A stretch of DNA of 64,000 nucleotides. Origin: Aurelia coerulea. Taxonomy: Eukaryota > Cnidaria > Scyphozoa > Semaeostomeae > Ulmaridae. Below the pieces are notes generated by a model. It was given only the letters and a program-made list of their open reading frames with translations. It made no database searches and was not told the origin of the DNA. This document shows positions 1 to 11,530 of this stretch, one piece after another (within the stretch, counting starts at the first letter, position 1; each line of letters starts with the position of its first letter). The stretch covers positions 10,114,001-10,178,000 of the forward strand of contig CM076954.1 in NCBI GenBank assembly GCA_039566865.1. Reading direction: 5' to 3'. The position numbers were made by a program, and so were the translations under genes.

Positions 1-351
1 AGAACCCTTTCGAGGCAATCGCTGTCTTTCGTGGCAACTTTGCTCAGCTGATCAATCTAAGGTCCAGGCATTGTCCTACACAGAAGGAATGGCTCGAACA
101 CAAACGTTTGAAGCCTTAGAGCACTAAATACATCAACGCAGGATCTCAAAATGAGTGTTGGTGTATTTGCTTGCTGAGGATGTCCGAAGCAGGATAAAAA
201 CTGAAATTGCTGCGCCAGGAATCTGTGTCTGCCGATCAGGAACGTAGGAAGCATCTCAAACTGGGGGGGGGGGGGGCACGACACGTCAAGGGCATTTTTT
301 TCATTAAGCCAAAGGGGCACTTGCTGAAAATAGAAAGGGCACTAAGATGAA
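1..351. other. Unassigned flank with a G-run
   Basis: No convincing gene is visible. The only feature is a homopolymer G-run at about 263-276. Open frames here lack any recognisable domain. Confidence 0.5.
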
Positions 352-1265
352 TTGATTGTAGCCTCAAGGTTCGTTGCCAATGACGGAGCTTCGCGTGAGA
401 GAGTTGTTAAAATGAAAGAATGCATTGATAAGCATGGAAAAGACACTACCAAAGCTGTTCTTGCTTCACTTGAGGATAACGGCATTGGTATTGATGGTTT
501 ATCTCTCCAAATCTATGATTTCGCTGCATCAATGTCTGGACGGATCAACGGTACTCAGCGTTGCTTACAGGACATGTTGGGCAGATCGGTACCTTACATT
601 TCTTGCCAGAAGCCTCGATCCAATACCTTTAACGAGTACTGCTGCAAGCGGAGCGTCGTTGTAACCTCCATGCATGCAGAACTGGAAGATCTTCACGTAT
701 TTCTTAGTGAAAGCTGTAAACAACAACATAGAGTTTTTGGAAATGCCACCAAAGAGGTCGAGAATTCCATGAAGCTGAGAAACTTCTCAAAAAAGTCTCT
801 CTTGCGCACAATCAATTGATTCAGTCTGGCGAAGCTATGAATCTATCCCAAGAACGATTGATGAAGTAGTGAATGCAGATGTAGTAGACTTGAAAATCAA
901 AATGAAAGTTAAAGCTCATTGATGCTACTGTAGAGAATCTGGAGGAAATGTGAAATGACGAAACGGCAATGAATGTGCAGCTGGATTCTATGGTTGCTTT
1001 TGCTGAAAAGCAAGAAATCGATCCGATATCAGAATACCAACGTCACTACAGAGTGAGAAGTCCACCCATACGAATTGACGAAAATCTAGCAACAACGGCT
1101 GTGTTGTCGTGCCAAGAATTTTACAGGAAGGAAATGTGCTTGGTCCTTGATTCTCTTATTGCTGAGTTCTGAAAATATGAAAGCGTGCCTCTGCCACCAA
1201 TGAAGAGGCCAAGCAAGCAAACAGTTGAAGACATTTGCAAGCTATTTTCCTCCTACCCATCAATG
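352..1265 (+). pseudogene. Decayed hAT transposase fragment (DUF4371/ZMYM-like)
   Basis: Broken frames on the plus strand resemble the middle of a DUF4371-type hAT transposase. The clearest match is IYDFAASMSGRINGTQRC at about 493-555, which aligns with the family motif around the second catalytic aspartate (YDGAxxMSGxxNGVQ). A second stretch at 969-1172 (QEFYRKEMCLVLDSLIAEF) continues the same family, and a further out-of-frame piece runs to about 1260. The start and the C-terminal dimerisation region are missing and several stops and frame changes intervene, so it is not functional. It is distinct in sequence from the complete hAT element that begins about 500 bp downstream. The family call rests on motif recognition only. 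Confidence 0.6.
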
Positions 1266-1798
1266 GAGGATTTAGGGGGGGGGGGCAAATGGGGGCAACT
1301 GCCCTTCCCTCAGCTTGGCACCCCTTTTTTGGCGAGAATAGCGCCCCTCATCCTCCTCATCCCCCTCATCCCTCACCGCTCCTCATATATGATGCGAGAT
1401 GTAAACTTTATTACAAAGCCAAATCAAAACTGACATCTAATAATTCATGTCCAGTATAGACAAATAGATATTGCACAGCAGTTAAGTTTCAAATTTTGTT
1501 TCTGTTGCTATTGCTTAGAAACTCATCCTTAAATGACAAATTTACATTGGTAAAGCCTTAAGTAGCAACCAATAGACGAACGTTTGCCTCGAGGTCTGCA
1601 GGGCACCACTCACTTTTGCAGGGCAAAAACCTTTTCCACCCCTCCGAAATTATTGGTCTAGTTACGCCCCTGCAGCCAACCATTCAACTGCCGACATGTC
1701 CATTCTTGGCTTATTATATGCACCTCAAGACACCACCAAACGCAAGACCTTGGAGAAACGCATAATTTTTAACTTAAAAACTCTTTATCCTAATGGAC
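1266..1798. other. Probable MITE debris with a G-run
   Basis: A G-run at about 1275-1285 opens a stretch that ends near 1672 with TAGTTACGCCCCTGCAG. That is the reverse complement of a common hAT-type terminus (CAGGGGCGTAACTA). A matching opposite end was not found, so boundaries are uncertain. No gene is seen. Confidence 0.35.
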
Positions 1799-1834
1799 CA
1801 GGGGCGGCGCTGGGGGGTAATCAAGGTAATCGCC

Positions 1835-4800
1835 GATTACCTATTTTTTTCAAGGGTTTTGGACCTTTTTCATTTCACAAAACTAATAAAAAACAGGACG
1901 TTTTCAAATCTTTGAACTTTTTTGTATTGCGTCATATTCGTGAGGCAGAGCTTTCTAACGGTCCTCTTTGAAGTATATTGATTGCCGTTTCGCTTTCTTT
2001 GCTTATGGTTTGACAGACAGTCGATAATTAGTTGTTAATCTTTCTGCGTACATTATCTTTGTTGAATTTGATAGATATTGAATTCGAGGATTAGGATGGC
2101 CGCGTACACCCTTGGGTGAGGCCGTGAAGTAATCGTGGCCCTTCCTGATTACCTCACATTTGTTTTCGTGGGTGTCGTGACGTAATTCTCTATTGAGCAG
2201 ATCGTATTAAAACAGACAGCGCCTCGCAGCAACTTAGTCATTCCGCAACCTGATTACCTTGCACTGTTGCCCTTGAGAAATCTGTTCAAGTCTTCTGTCA
2301 TGGATCGAGTTTTGGGAAACGAGTATAGATGGGGTGTTTCTAAGATTTTTTCACTACGTGCAGCACAGAATAACAATTTAAATCACGAGCAACGATTGCG
2401 CTTGAAGAAGGATGGAAGGCCATGTCCAAGAATAAAGTATGCGGGGAGAACAAGTGTTACGGTGTACGAGTCTTTTCCGTGGATATGTGGCGGAGAAAAT
2501 GAAGAAGGCAAAGAAACGTTTTACTGCTGGCCCTGCCTAGTGATGGGTGACATATCAACGGTAAGTGTGCATTTTACTAATTTTCGAAACTATTTCATAT
2601 GACCAGAGTCAGTTTTCTATCAGATTTGCATATAGAGTTTACTAAGTAAACTGAAATATATCAAATAGAACTGCATGCACAGCATTAATTAGGCTGGAGT
2701 CGCATAAACATTTGTGGGATAGTTTATAAATAATGTTATACCAAAAATTGCGATCCATTCCATGGTCACTGGACATTCCACATGACAAAATCTCTTCGGC
2801 CAAGGTAGTCAAGTCTGCCAGCGATTACCTTGCCCTTTTGGAGGCTAGGAGTATGGAGGCCGTGGAGGGCAGACATGAAGTTGTTTTAATCCTATTTGAA
2901 AAATAGCCGCGATCATGAGGTCGTGCCTACGGCCTACAACCGCTGCATGAACCATAACTCGAAAACTGCTTGTAAGAAACTGAACTCTGATATCGCCAAA
3001 AATGTTAAGAAATACCAATACTGCGAAAATAGACAATTTATTTTAGTAAAGAAAAACCTTAGCATATTCTTACTTTACTTTCATTTGTTTGCTGTATCAT
3101 ATCATTCACTTGAGTCTTGAGTAATGTCTAAACAGCGGAAAGTCCTAAAAAGTTTTGTTTTGAAATGTTCACGAGGGACAGGGAGTAAATACACTATGAC
3201 GACTGTTATGGAACCTGAAAGTTGCAAAAATGATACAAATATTTTGAAGAAACTGCATATAAGAAACTCAACTCTCAGATCGCCAAAAAATTTAGAAACT
3301 CCAGTACTGGGAAAATATCGCGGAAGATTATCTGGTTCGAAAATGTTTCTTTATTTTGCTTATTTTCGGGAGGTTCTCTGGCTGTGTGAGTTTTTTCTTC
3401 TTTGATCTTGAAGTTGTGTATATTTGTTGTATGTACATCTAATCTTGAATTTTATCTAATTCAACAGATGAAAGGGTCATTCGTGCAAGTGAACGGTTTC
3501 AAATCGACAGGGAGGAACCTTACAAATATTGCTGGTAGCCATCAAGCATCAAAAAAGCATATGATGAACCACACATCATACAAACTGCTTGGCAACATAG
3601 ATGTCGCATGTGCTATAGACGAGGCCAGGCAAAGAGAAGTGACAAGACACAACCACAATGCATCACGATACACAAAGATGCTACACCACCACATTGATGC
3701 TGCTGTGTTCTTGTCTGCCCAAGGGCTTGCATTCCGAGGGCACGATGAGTCCAAATTGTCATCGAACCGGGGCAATTTTCTGGAGCTTATGGACCTCGTC
3801 GCATGTTACAGCCATGAATTGCGCTCCTTTTTGGACAAGGAACATGTCACTTACACATCTCATGATCCACAAAATGATCTCATTGATTGCATCACTGAAG
3901 AAGTGCGCAGTGAGATCCAAAGTCGAATCGACAATTCCCATTATATTGCAATCATGATGGATGATGACACGAGCGATGTTAGTAATGTCGAGCAGTCTGC
4001 AATTTCTGTCCGGCTCATTCACAGTGGAGAAGTGGAGGAGCATTTGTTGGGACTGATCAACGTGAGTGACGACCAATCCGCGGATGGTCTCACGAACACC
4101 CTTCTAAATACCCTTGCAAAATATAAAGTCGTTCCAGATGCTAGCGGTGAGAAGGTTATCGGCCAATCTTACGATGGAGCTGCGACGATGAGTGGTGAGC
4201 TAAATGGTGTTCAGGCGCAGATGCAAAGAAAATTTCCTGTTGCCTACTACAATCACTGTGTTGCTCACAGGATGTCGTTGAGTGCTTCTCAGTCAGCAAC
4301 AAAAATTCCAAAAGTAGTCAAATTTTTTGCAACGGCTGACACACTTATTAATTTCTTTCGCAGCAGTCCGAAACGCACTAGGCATCTTGGGCACAACCTA
4401 CCAAAGCCTGGCGACACTCGCTGGCTATCACGTGACACAGCGATCGGCGTCATAGATTCGTGCTATGAGGAAATTGGAGCTGCACTATACGAGTATGCCA
4501 ATAATTCGAACGAGAAGGCAGAGACACAGAGCAAAGCGCGTGGAACAGGCACACAGATGCAGCAAGTTGAGTTTGTATTTTTACTGAAGACGTACCGGAA
4601 GATATTTGAGCACTGTACTCCCATAATGGTCACAATGCAGAAAACAACACTGGATGCCATACAGCTTACCTCCATGATCAACGATTTCAAAGGAGTCTTG
4701 GCGAATTTTGATTTCGGTGGAATTTGGGAGGATACGCTACTTGCAGATCCTGAGTTTCCAACCGTTCGCAATAGAGGAGAATGGAGGGCAATGGAACAGG

Positions 4801-6457
4801 GGAACGATGGATCGCAGGAGAGCTGGAAGGAATCACTGATTAAACTCGGTGACGAAATAGTGGCAAAGTTTACGGAGCAACTCAATTGGCGCTTTGCAAA
4901 CCTCTCGAAATTCCAGTGGATGAATTTGGTACATCCAACCAAGTTTGATGAGAGAAAAGCAGCCACTGCGCGGGAGCAAAGAGTGCTGATTGAGGAGCTT
5001 CGAAAGCTTTATCCATTTGCCGTGGATGATACTACAGCTACGGAATACAACCTGAACTTGTTGTACAACAACAACGAAATTTCGCTTTTGCTGAAAAAGA
5101 AAGTTCGTGAGCGCGATGCATTGACAGCAAAGAAGAAAGCCCGGCAACGAAACCGTGCACAAAAAGAGGTTGAAGGCGGTGCTGAGGTTGATGAAGGACG
5201 TGGTGCTGCCGGTGATACAGTTAATGTGGAGGAGCAAGATCAGTTCGAGGTTGAAGAAGGCGGCAACCTCGAGGTTGAAATGGTAAAGGAAGGCATGCCA
5301 ACCATTCAAGATCTTCTTTTCGTGATCAAGAGTGCGGACCTTTCTGATGCTCTTCCACAAGTGATGAAGTTGTTGGAGCTTGCCGTAACAACACCACTTA
5401 CGAGTGTTCATTGTGAACGAGTCTTCAGCCGAATGAAGCGCGTGGTTTCCGCTGCAAGATCGACAATGCTCCAAACAAGAAAGGAAAATCTCGTTTTCCT
5501 TCAAGTGGAACATCGATTGTTGAGGTTGCTTGCGGATAAACCTTCTTTTAAAGACAACGTTGTCCGTCGTTTTAAGTCAGTTAACCGACGTCGCTTTGAA
5601 AGATTTTCAAGGAAATAAGATTTGCTGTTTGAAATTATGTTGTAAATCTCTAATTCCTTCTGAACATTTCAGAGTGATGACCGCGTGTTTAGTTGGAAAT
5701 ATTATGAAACGCCCGTACAGAAATCAGCCTGTATTACAGAGCAGAGCCTTAATATTTTCATATCTATGTCGTTTCAAAATCAAGGTATTATTCGTCATGG
5801 AGAGTGTGCGTACTTAAATCTTGAAAAAATAGTGTCAAATTCAATAGGCTATGCTAAATTTGAACACCATTAGTGTCAAATACAACCAGAAATTAATGCA
5901 ATCGTGACCATGAGCTTCGTCACAAATGTTTTCTTTCTTTCTTTCTGTGCGCACTAGATTGTTAATAAGAACTTCGAACAATATCAGTGTGAAAATCTGA
6001 AAAATGTTCTTGTATTTCGAGTTAGAAATCCTAACTTTCAGGCTGTCGGCTCTTAATAGATAAAGGTTTTTATTTTCTGCACAGTGAAACCCATGATGGA
6101 CTTTTAACCTGATTGTGAATACATATTTTTATTAGGTCTCTTATTCTCGGTTTGCAATTATTTCTGTTAGGGAATTTGTTGTATTATGTTTAGATTAGAT
6201 GCGATAATTACTTTGAGATTGTTGTCTTTTGTATCATAATACCGATTGCTCGAAGACTTGCATGATATGTTGTTGATTTTTAAGAAATAGACTTCAGAGG
6301 ATCGGGTGCACAGGGCAATGGGTGTGGTCTTATCATAAGCGAAATATGGGCGTTTCCCAACATAAAAAAGGGCGTGGCCCAAAAAATTTTCCGGGGGCTA
6401 CGCCCCCGGACCCCCTTGACCACGGCAATCAAATTGGCTTCGCCAATTTGATTACCT
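1835..6457 (+). repeat. Subterminal GATTACCT octamers of the hAT element
   Basis: Five same-strand copies of GATTACCT lie at 1835-1842, 2147-2154, 2252-2259, 2823-2830 and 6450-6457, with an inverted AGGTAATC at 1824-1831. In known hAT elements, short subterminal repeats serve as transposase binding sites. Assigning that role here is inference. Confidence 0.5.
2300..5618 (+). CDS. hAT transposase, two exons, TTF zinc finger plus DUF4371/dimerisation domains
   Basis: Cut-and-paste transposase of the surrounding element, expected to bind the ends and cut DNA in the nucleus. Exon 1 is 2300-2560 (87 codons) ending at donor GTAAGT, and exon 2 is 3468-5618 after acceptor TTCAACAG. Both borders are phase 0, so the frame is kept and gives 803 aa. 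Residues ~65-115 across the junction look like a TTF/BED-like finger (FPWICGGENEEG, YCWPC, then NIAGSHQASKKH). The catalytic core shows MMDDDTSD (~250), SYDGAATMSG (~321) and HCVAHR (~350). The C-terminal dimerisation motif TSVHCERVFSRMKR contains the candidate catalytic Glu at ~737. An acidic and basic linker lies at ~640-700. No internal stop is seen in either exon. The first ATG in frame (2300) was taken as the start. An upstream non-coding exon is possible. Confidence 0.8.
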
Positions 6458-6484
6458 ACTTTTTTTCCCTAAGAGCCGCCCCTG

Positions 6485-7244
6485 TCATGGACTAAATAAG
6501 CAATTTACTTATCTGCAATAGGTCCTTCCTTACTCTTTTCTCACATTCCTCCTATTCCCCATTCCCTATGTACGCTACGTCACGTCGCATCTCGCATTCC
6601 TTCCTATTTGTCGAATCTTCTCTTCTCTTTGCTCGGCTCGATTGATTTCGAGTCACTTGATAACGAGTACATGCTCGAAACGTCGTGTTTTAAACATCTT
6701 AGCTATTTTTGGTACTTAAATCATTTATATATTACTAGGCTTGCCGCGCGTCGCCTACGGCGCCGCGCTGGCCCGCCGTCGTATTTGTCATTCAGGACAG
6801 TTGAATTTAGTGCGCCGGTGACAGAGGGATAAAATATATATATACATCTTTTTTTATTCCATAAAACATCGGTCTCAAAAGAATACTTGTGTGTGAAGAG
6901 GGACATAAGTATAATTTGGGAGTATCTTTGAACACCAAGGCCAAATGTTGATACTTTGTTAAGAAGAGCTGTTTAGCGTTACAAATCAATGCAGTCAGTT
7001 TGTGGCGTATTCCACTCTCCAAGGGGCTCTGTTGTATTTATTTGAAAATTGAAAGCAAGAGGGAGCCGATGCGAGAACGAACAACAGTTGTTTTGCATTG
7101 AATTATATCCCTGTTGTGCTTTCTATTTTGCAAACTTAGTACACACCCTCTACACGGCATCTATTTTTCCTTTTCTCTTTCATTTTGCATTGCTCTTTCC
7201 ACTCTTTATAAACTATTACCATGAAAACTTAACTGTATACTTAC
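6485..7244. other. Unassigned, short GC-rich patch
   Basis: AT-rich DNA without a recognisable gene. A GC-rich block at about 6740-6785 (TTGCCGCGCGTCGCC and following) stands out from its surroundings and may be part of a decayed repeat. Confidence 0.4.
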
Positions 7245-7640
7245 CGTAAAAGCTCTATTAAGCCCCCCCCCTCTCTATTAAGCCCTCCTCTCTAATAAGC
7301 CCCTCCCCTCTGAGACAAAATTTGAATAAGCCCTCTCTGTATTAACCCCCCCCCCCTGTTATATCAAATTGTAGTGGCTACCAAAGATTTCCCATTTATT
7401 GACCTAGATAAGCTTGCATGTTAATTCTGATGTGGTTTGAGATAAAACTGTGTCGAATTTATGTATTTGACTCGTAAAATTGTATATTGTATCCGCAAAA
7501 TACGGTGTAAATGATCTAAAAAGCTGTCATCTGTATCCCCGTCATTTGATTTTGTGAATAAGCCCCCCTATATAATAAGCCCCCTCTATAATATGCCCCC
7601 GTGTGGAGGGCCCGAAATTAAATAAGCCTCCTGGGTGCTT
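7245..7640 (+). mobile_element. MITE family 1, copy 1 (terminus CCGTAAAAGCTCTATTAAG)
   Basis: About 400 bp starting CCGTAAAAGCTCTATTAAG and full of AATAAGCCCCC blocks. The interior (TTTGAGATAAAACTGTGTCG and TTTGACTCGTAAAATTG) is clearly homologous to 28747-29141. The right end is eroded compared with that copy. It is non-coding and the superfamily is unresolved. Confidence 0.7.
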
Positions 7641-10362
7641 AAGGTAGCATCATCCCGGTCATAGAATTACTATGAATATGGGTATATAACCAAGTTGAGA
7701 TGGTAGATAGGCATGATTGTAAGCTTTTTGGACTGAAAAGTTCAAAATGGCACCTTTCATGTTGCCATAGCAACCAAAAATAGACGAAATTTTGCAAAAA
7801 ATGGTACACGGAAAAGTACTTTCATTCTCTACTGATTAAAGTTATCTCAATAAATTAGCTTGGACTTCATGCAAGTATGTACAATGTCTGCCAAAAGTCC
7901 TTGGAACCATTTCTTGAAAATGCTCTAACCATAGCGATTAGGTGTAAACACGCCCTCGCCCCCGAAACAATGTTGATCTGCAAGGTTATTGTCCTAGCAC
8001 TCCATTAGAGTCGCGAATCGTCCTGCCATCACCATTTGTATGATTAAATTTTGATGGCAAAAAATGTAGACATAAGGATCTTAATCCCCTTGTGCTTAGC
8101 CAATGTAAAAGCAGAGGTTCATTTTGAAGCTCCATCTTCGGCAAACATTTTGACAAAATTTCATTTAAATATCTCTTATGGTTTGGAAATTAAAAATATA
8201 TCCATTACACAGATTTAGCAAAAATCGCATTTCCAGGAAATCGACTTCAAAGTTCATGAAAATGATAGTAATCAAATAGTTGAAATTTGCTAGGCCAATA
8301 ACTTTCAGCCTCTAAAATCATTTTCTTGTCATTGTTGGACTGCCGTTTACTCCTAAATTTGTTTGTTGAAAGTTTTGAGGCTCATTTCTTGTTATTTTCT
8401 GCAACTATATTCTGGTGCTGTCAAAGTAAACCAATGTTTTTATGTGAAATGTTTTTGTGCTACTTCACAATTTCTAAGGGATTTTTTCACTGCGTCAACA
8501 GTCATATAAAAGTTTGCAATAACATCATAAACACCAACTGAAACATAAATTTTCCAGTAAGAGTAGATTTTGAAATCTATCCCAAATAATCCTGCAATTT
8601 GATTTTATATCCATTCGCGGAGAACACTTTGTCACTTCCAAATTAGCTTCAAAAATACTGCAGCTTTGAAGAATTACTCTCTGCTTCAATTAGATTAATT
8701 GTTGTTTGTAGAAACGCAGTTTCATAAAGCAGACATTCCCTGCCCTTGGAAATCTTCGACCGAAAACTGCAACAAACATCAATATGAAACAGTCTTGTTG
8801 ACTTCAAATTTCCTTTTCATGTCAGTGTTACCACGGCAAACTCTTTGTGGCATATAACCAGCAACCAGCAAATCAATTTTTCTTCCAGATAACCACACCA
8901 CGCAAAACAAAGTAATCTGGGTGGGAGAACATTTAGGCAAACTTTTTACATCCATCATTTAACATTTGATTCATTTCTAAGTTTCAAATCTATCTTAATT
9001 TCTACCTGATTGGAACCCCCTCTCTAGACCCTTGTTTCTGCAATGTTAATGAAGGGAAATGATCTTTCAAGTGTTTATCTGGCGGATTTAGGCCTGAGCT
9101 ATGCTCTTGGATAATGTGGATCTTCTTCTCTTCTGGAGGGATGGGCCACCTAAGCAGGGCCTACGTCACTTTGAAAACTCTTGACCCGATTCTGAAGCCG
9201 TAGAAGAGGTCTTTCTCTCTTCTTACTGGCAATTTGATTTATCAAACATCACTTCCATCTTTCTTGATGCACTGGTTACCAGAAAACTTGCGCTTTAAAG
9301 TCCCAAATGTAAAAACAGCATTGCAATCTTGGCTCTTTCATTAATAGCATGTTGCACGGTGATTCCAATAAGTGTCTCAGTGTTGTAATAGTTGCCCTGT
9401 TAGCTATGGTAAAGCTTAATTGGGTTTTGTTGTAGCTAAGATTCTCATTTTCAATTTGACTGGACTTGTTCTTAAAATTGATCCCATACCTACTCTTGTT
9501 CTTAAAGGGTCTGTTTCATCCAGCATGCCTTGCACGTGCCGTCTGTTGATGTTCCTTTGTTGTCCACCATTTTCATGGCCCATGAAAATGGCGGTTCTTA
9601 AATTTACCGTCTCCGACTTTCGAAACGAAGTTTTTGAATTATAACAATCACGGAAGCTTCTTATGTACGACTTTCATTAACTAAACTAAAAAAGTTTCAA
9701 TACTGCATCTCGTGAATTCTTGAAGAAATGGTTCTGCATTAATAAATTTCATAGTGGACATATCCGTATCCCTCCTCTGCGGCCTGTGAAAGCAAATAGA
9801 AACTCAGAACTCAGAGAAGAAAAGCAACGGCCACCAGAGCTAACGGGGAGAAGTATAAGTGCTATTGCAAGGAACAATAAATGGCTTTCCTACCTATCAA
9901 TCATTTTAAGCAGGTCCCCAAATGTTGCATCACTGATTAAAATGTGATGGCTCATCGATTTTTCAACCTTTGAGATGACGAATCAACAGGAATTCTTGAC
10001 GTCACGTAAGTGATCTTGCCACCGGATGCCCTGAGTATCAGAGCATTCTCTTGGGCCTAAGCCGCCATAATGGTGCAACTGTGTGCTGCATGAGCTCAAG
10101 ATATGTCGCATGGTCGAACCTCGTTTTCATCAGGCATCTTGAAAGCATTGCAGTTCATCGCAATGGCTCCTTTACCAACCTTCCTCATTCCAAAAAATGG
10201 GCTTTTAAATGTAGGCCGCTCCGACCTCTCTGCATTAACATTGATATTATAGGGAGATGAAATCAAAATTTGTCCCAAGATTAAAGGAAAAAGAGAGGAA
10301 GAGTAGAGGATCATACTCATAGTATTCAAAAATTTTGCTTCATATTGTAAAAACTATTTCCC
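7641..10362. other. Long unassigned AT-rich stretch
   Basis: No gene, intact repeat termini or RNA gene could be supported over 2.7 kb. Short open frames near 8.3, 9.4 and 9.7 kb have no recognisable domains or splice context. A small dyad TTTTCATGGCCCATGAAAA lies near 9570-9590. Confidence 0.4.
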
Positions 10363-10365
10363 TTA

Positions 10366-10902
10366 GGGGTCAGTCATTTATAAATCTGGGTACCGGGGCG
10401 GGCTAGAATTGCTAAGCTAGCTAAGAGTTTTTAAACCCCCTTCCAATTATCCCAAAAAAAATTTAGAGCCCAATTGAAAATTAGGAAAAGATTTCATACC
10501 CTACGACTGGCCATCTATCAAACTATTTTCAGATGACCACATCACAGAAGTTCTGTTTTGTAAAAGAGATAAAAAAGACGAAAGGCAATGCTATTTGAAC
10601 TTAATGAAGTACTACCTTGGAAGGCCAGCGAGCTAGAATTTTATACAAATGGGGCACAATGGATGATTTGAAGGCCGTCATTAAGAAGCTAGCTAGAGTT
10701 GCAGTTGTGCGAGGATATGGTATTCCATAGGCCTTATCGTGTCATTGAAGTAATTTTCTGGAGAATCTACCATTAAAGTTTTCGTACCCCCTCTAAAATT
10801 TCCAAAAGAAGTTTCATACCCCCCAATTTTCCTTGGAATAGTTTTCATATCCCCACCAATTCTAACCCGCCCCGGTACCCAGAGTTATAAATGACTAACC
10901 CC
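10366..10902. mobile_element. MITE with ~46-bp TIRs and TTA target duplication (PIF/Harbinger-like)
   Basis: The left end GGGGTCAGTCATTTATAA and the reverse-complemented right end GGGGTTAGTCATTTATAA continue as near-identical arms through GGGTACCGGGGCGGG for about 46 bp, with about 3 mismatches by eye. The trinucleotide TTA flanks both sides (10363-10365 and 10903-10905). A 3-bp TWA duplication is typical of PIF/Harbinger. The interior is non-coding, so it is non-autonomous. Confidence 0.75.
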
Positions 10903-11090
10903 TTATGAAAGCATTCCAAAAGGGCGATACCCCTCTAGTTTTTAATTAATCAACGAATGAAAGAAACAGTCAGTCGTTATCGCATCCCTCAACCATAAAA
11001 GCCCATTCCTTGTTCGATTCACAAACTTTTTAGAATAAAAATCCCTTTCATTGGAGACCCCCTTCGAAGCGCTCCGTGGTAGCGAGCATA

Positions 11091-11528
11091 CAGTAAGAAC
11101 CCGCAAAATAGAAACCAGTTTTTTCAAAACAGCCTGTTGGGTTAAAGGGCATTAATCGGCAAACAGGCTGAAATGTTTCTTATCACATGGCTGCTGAAAC
11201 CTTCAAATCTTTAAAGAAACCCCAGAGTAAACGCTATCAAATCAAACAGTATGTTCTTGTTACGTAGCATTCTCTCCAAATTTGGTCAATCATAGCATGC
11301 ATGCGAAGTATACTGTAGATGGAGATGCCTTTTTGCATGAAATCTCTAAAAAATATTTAGCACCTGATTTTCACAAAAATTACTAAATATGAAAATTTTT
11401 TGGGATCCTCCTATAGGAAATCTTCCAAGAATCAGGCTAAGAAGTTTCTCATATGAGGGCATCATTTCTCAAAAAAATCAGCCTGAGGTTTCTTATAGAG
11501 TGGTTTCTATTTTGCTGGGTTCTTACTG
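11091..11528. mobile_element. Tc1/mariner-type MITE, 438 bp
   Basis: The left end CAGTAAGAACCCGCAAAATA pairs with the reverse-complemented right end CAGTAAGAACCCAGCAAAAT, and the match continues to ATAGAAACCA. A TA dinucleotide lies on each side (11089-11090 and 11529-11530). CAGT termini with TA duplication fit Tc1/mariner. No coding capacity is seen. Confidence 0.75.
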
Positions 11529-11530
11529 TA

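Larger units (their letters stand above)
1799..6484 (+). mobile_element. Complete autonomous-type hAT DNA transposon, 4686 bp
   Basis: The left end reads CAGGGGCGGCGCT and the right end, reverse complemented, reads CAGGGGCGGCTCT (12 of 13 match). The flanking octamers are TAATGGAC (1791-1798) and TCATGGAC (6485-6492), 7 of 8 identical, which fits the 8-bp target duplication of hAT elements. Both ends carry subterminal palindromes: GGTAATCGCCGATTACC near 1826-1842 on the left, and a CAAATTGGC/GCCAATTTG hairpin at 6430-6450 on the right. The octamer GATTACCT recurs in one orientation at 1835, 2147, 2252, 2823 and 6450. The element encloses a spliced transposase gene on the plus strand. The 3' untranslated part (5619-6484) holds no gene but contains a 9-bp-arm GC hairpin at 6390-6410. 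Confidence 0.88.

Noticed and set aside
57..320. Possible minus-strand gene
   Set aside because: Composition is explained by the G-run and no domain or splice context is seen.
6740..6785. CpG island or RNA gene in the GC-rich patch
   Set aside because: Too short, no tRNA-like boxes A and B in correct spacing, no adjacent gene.
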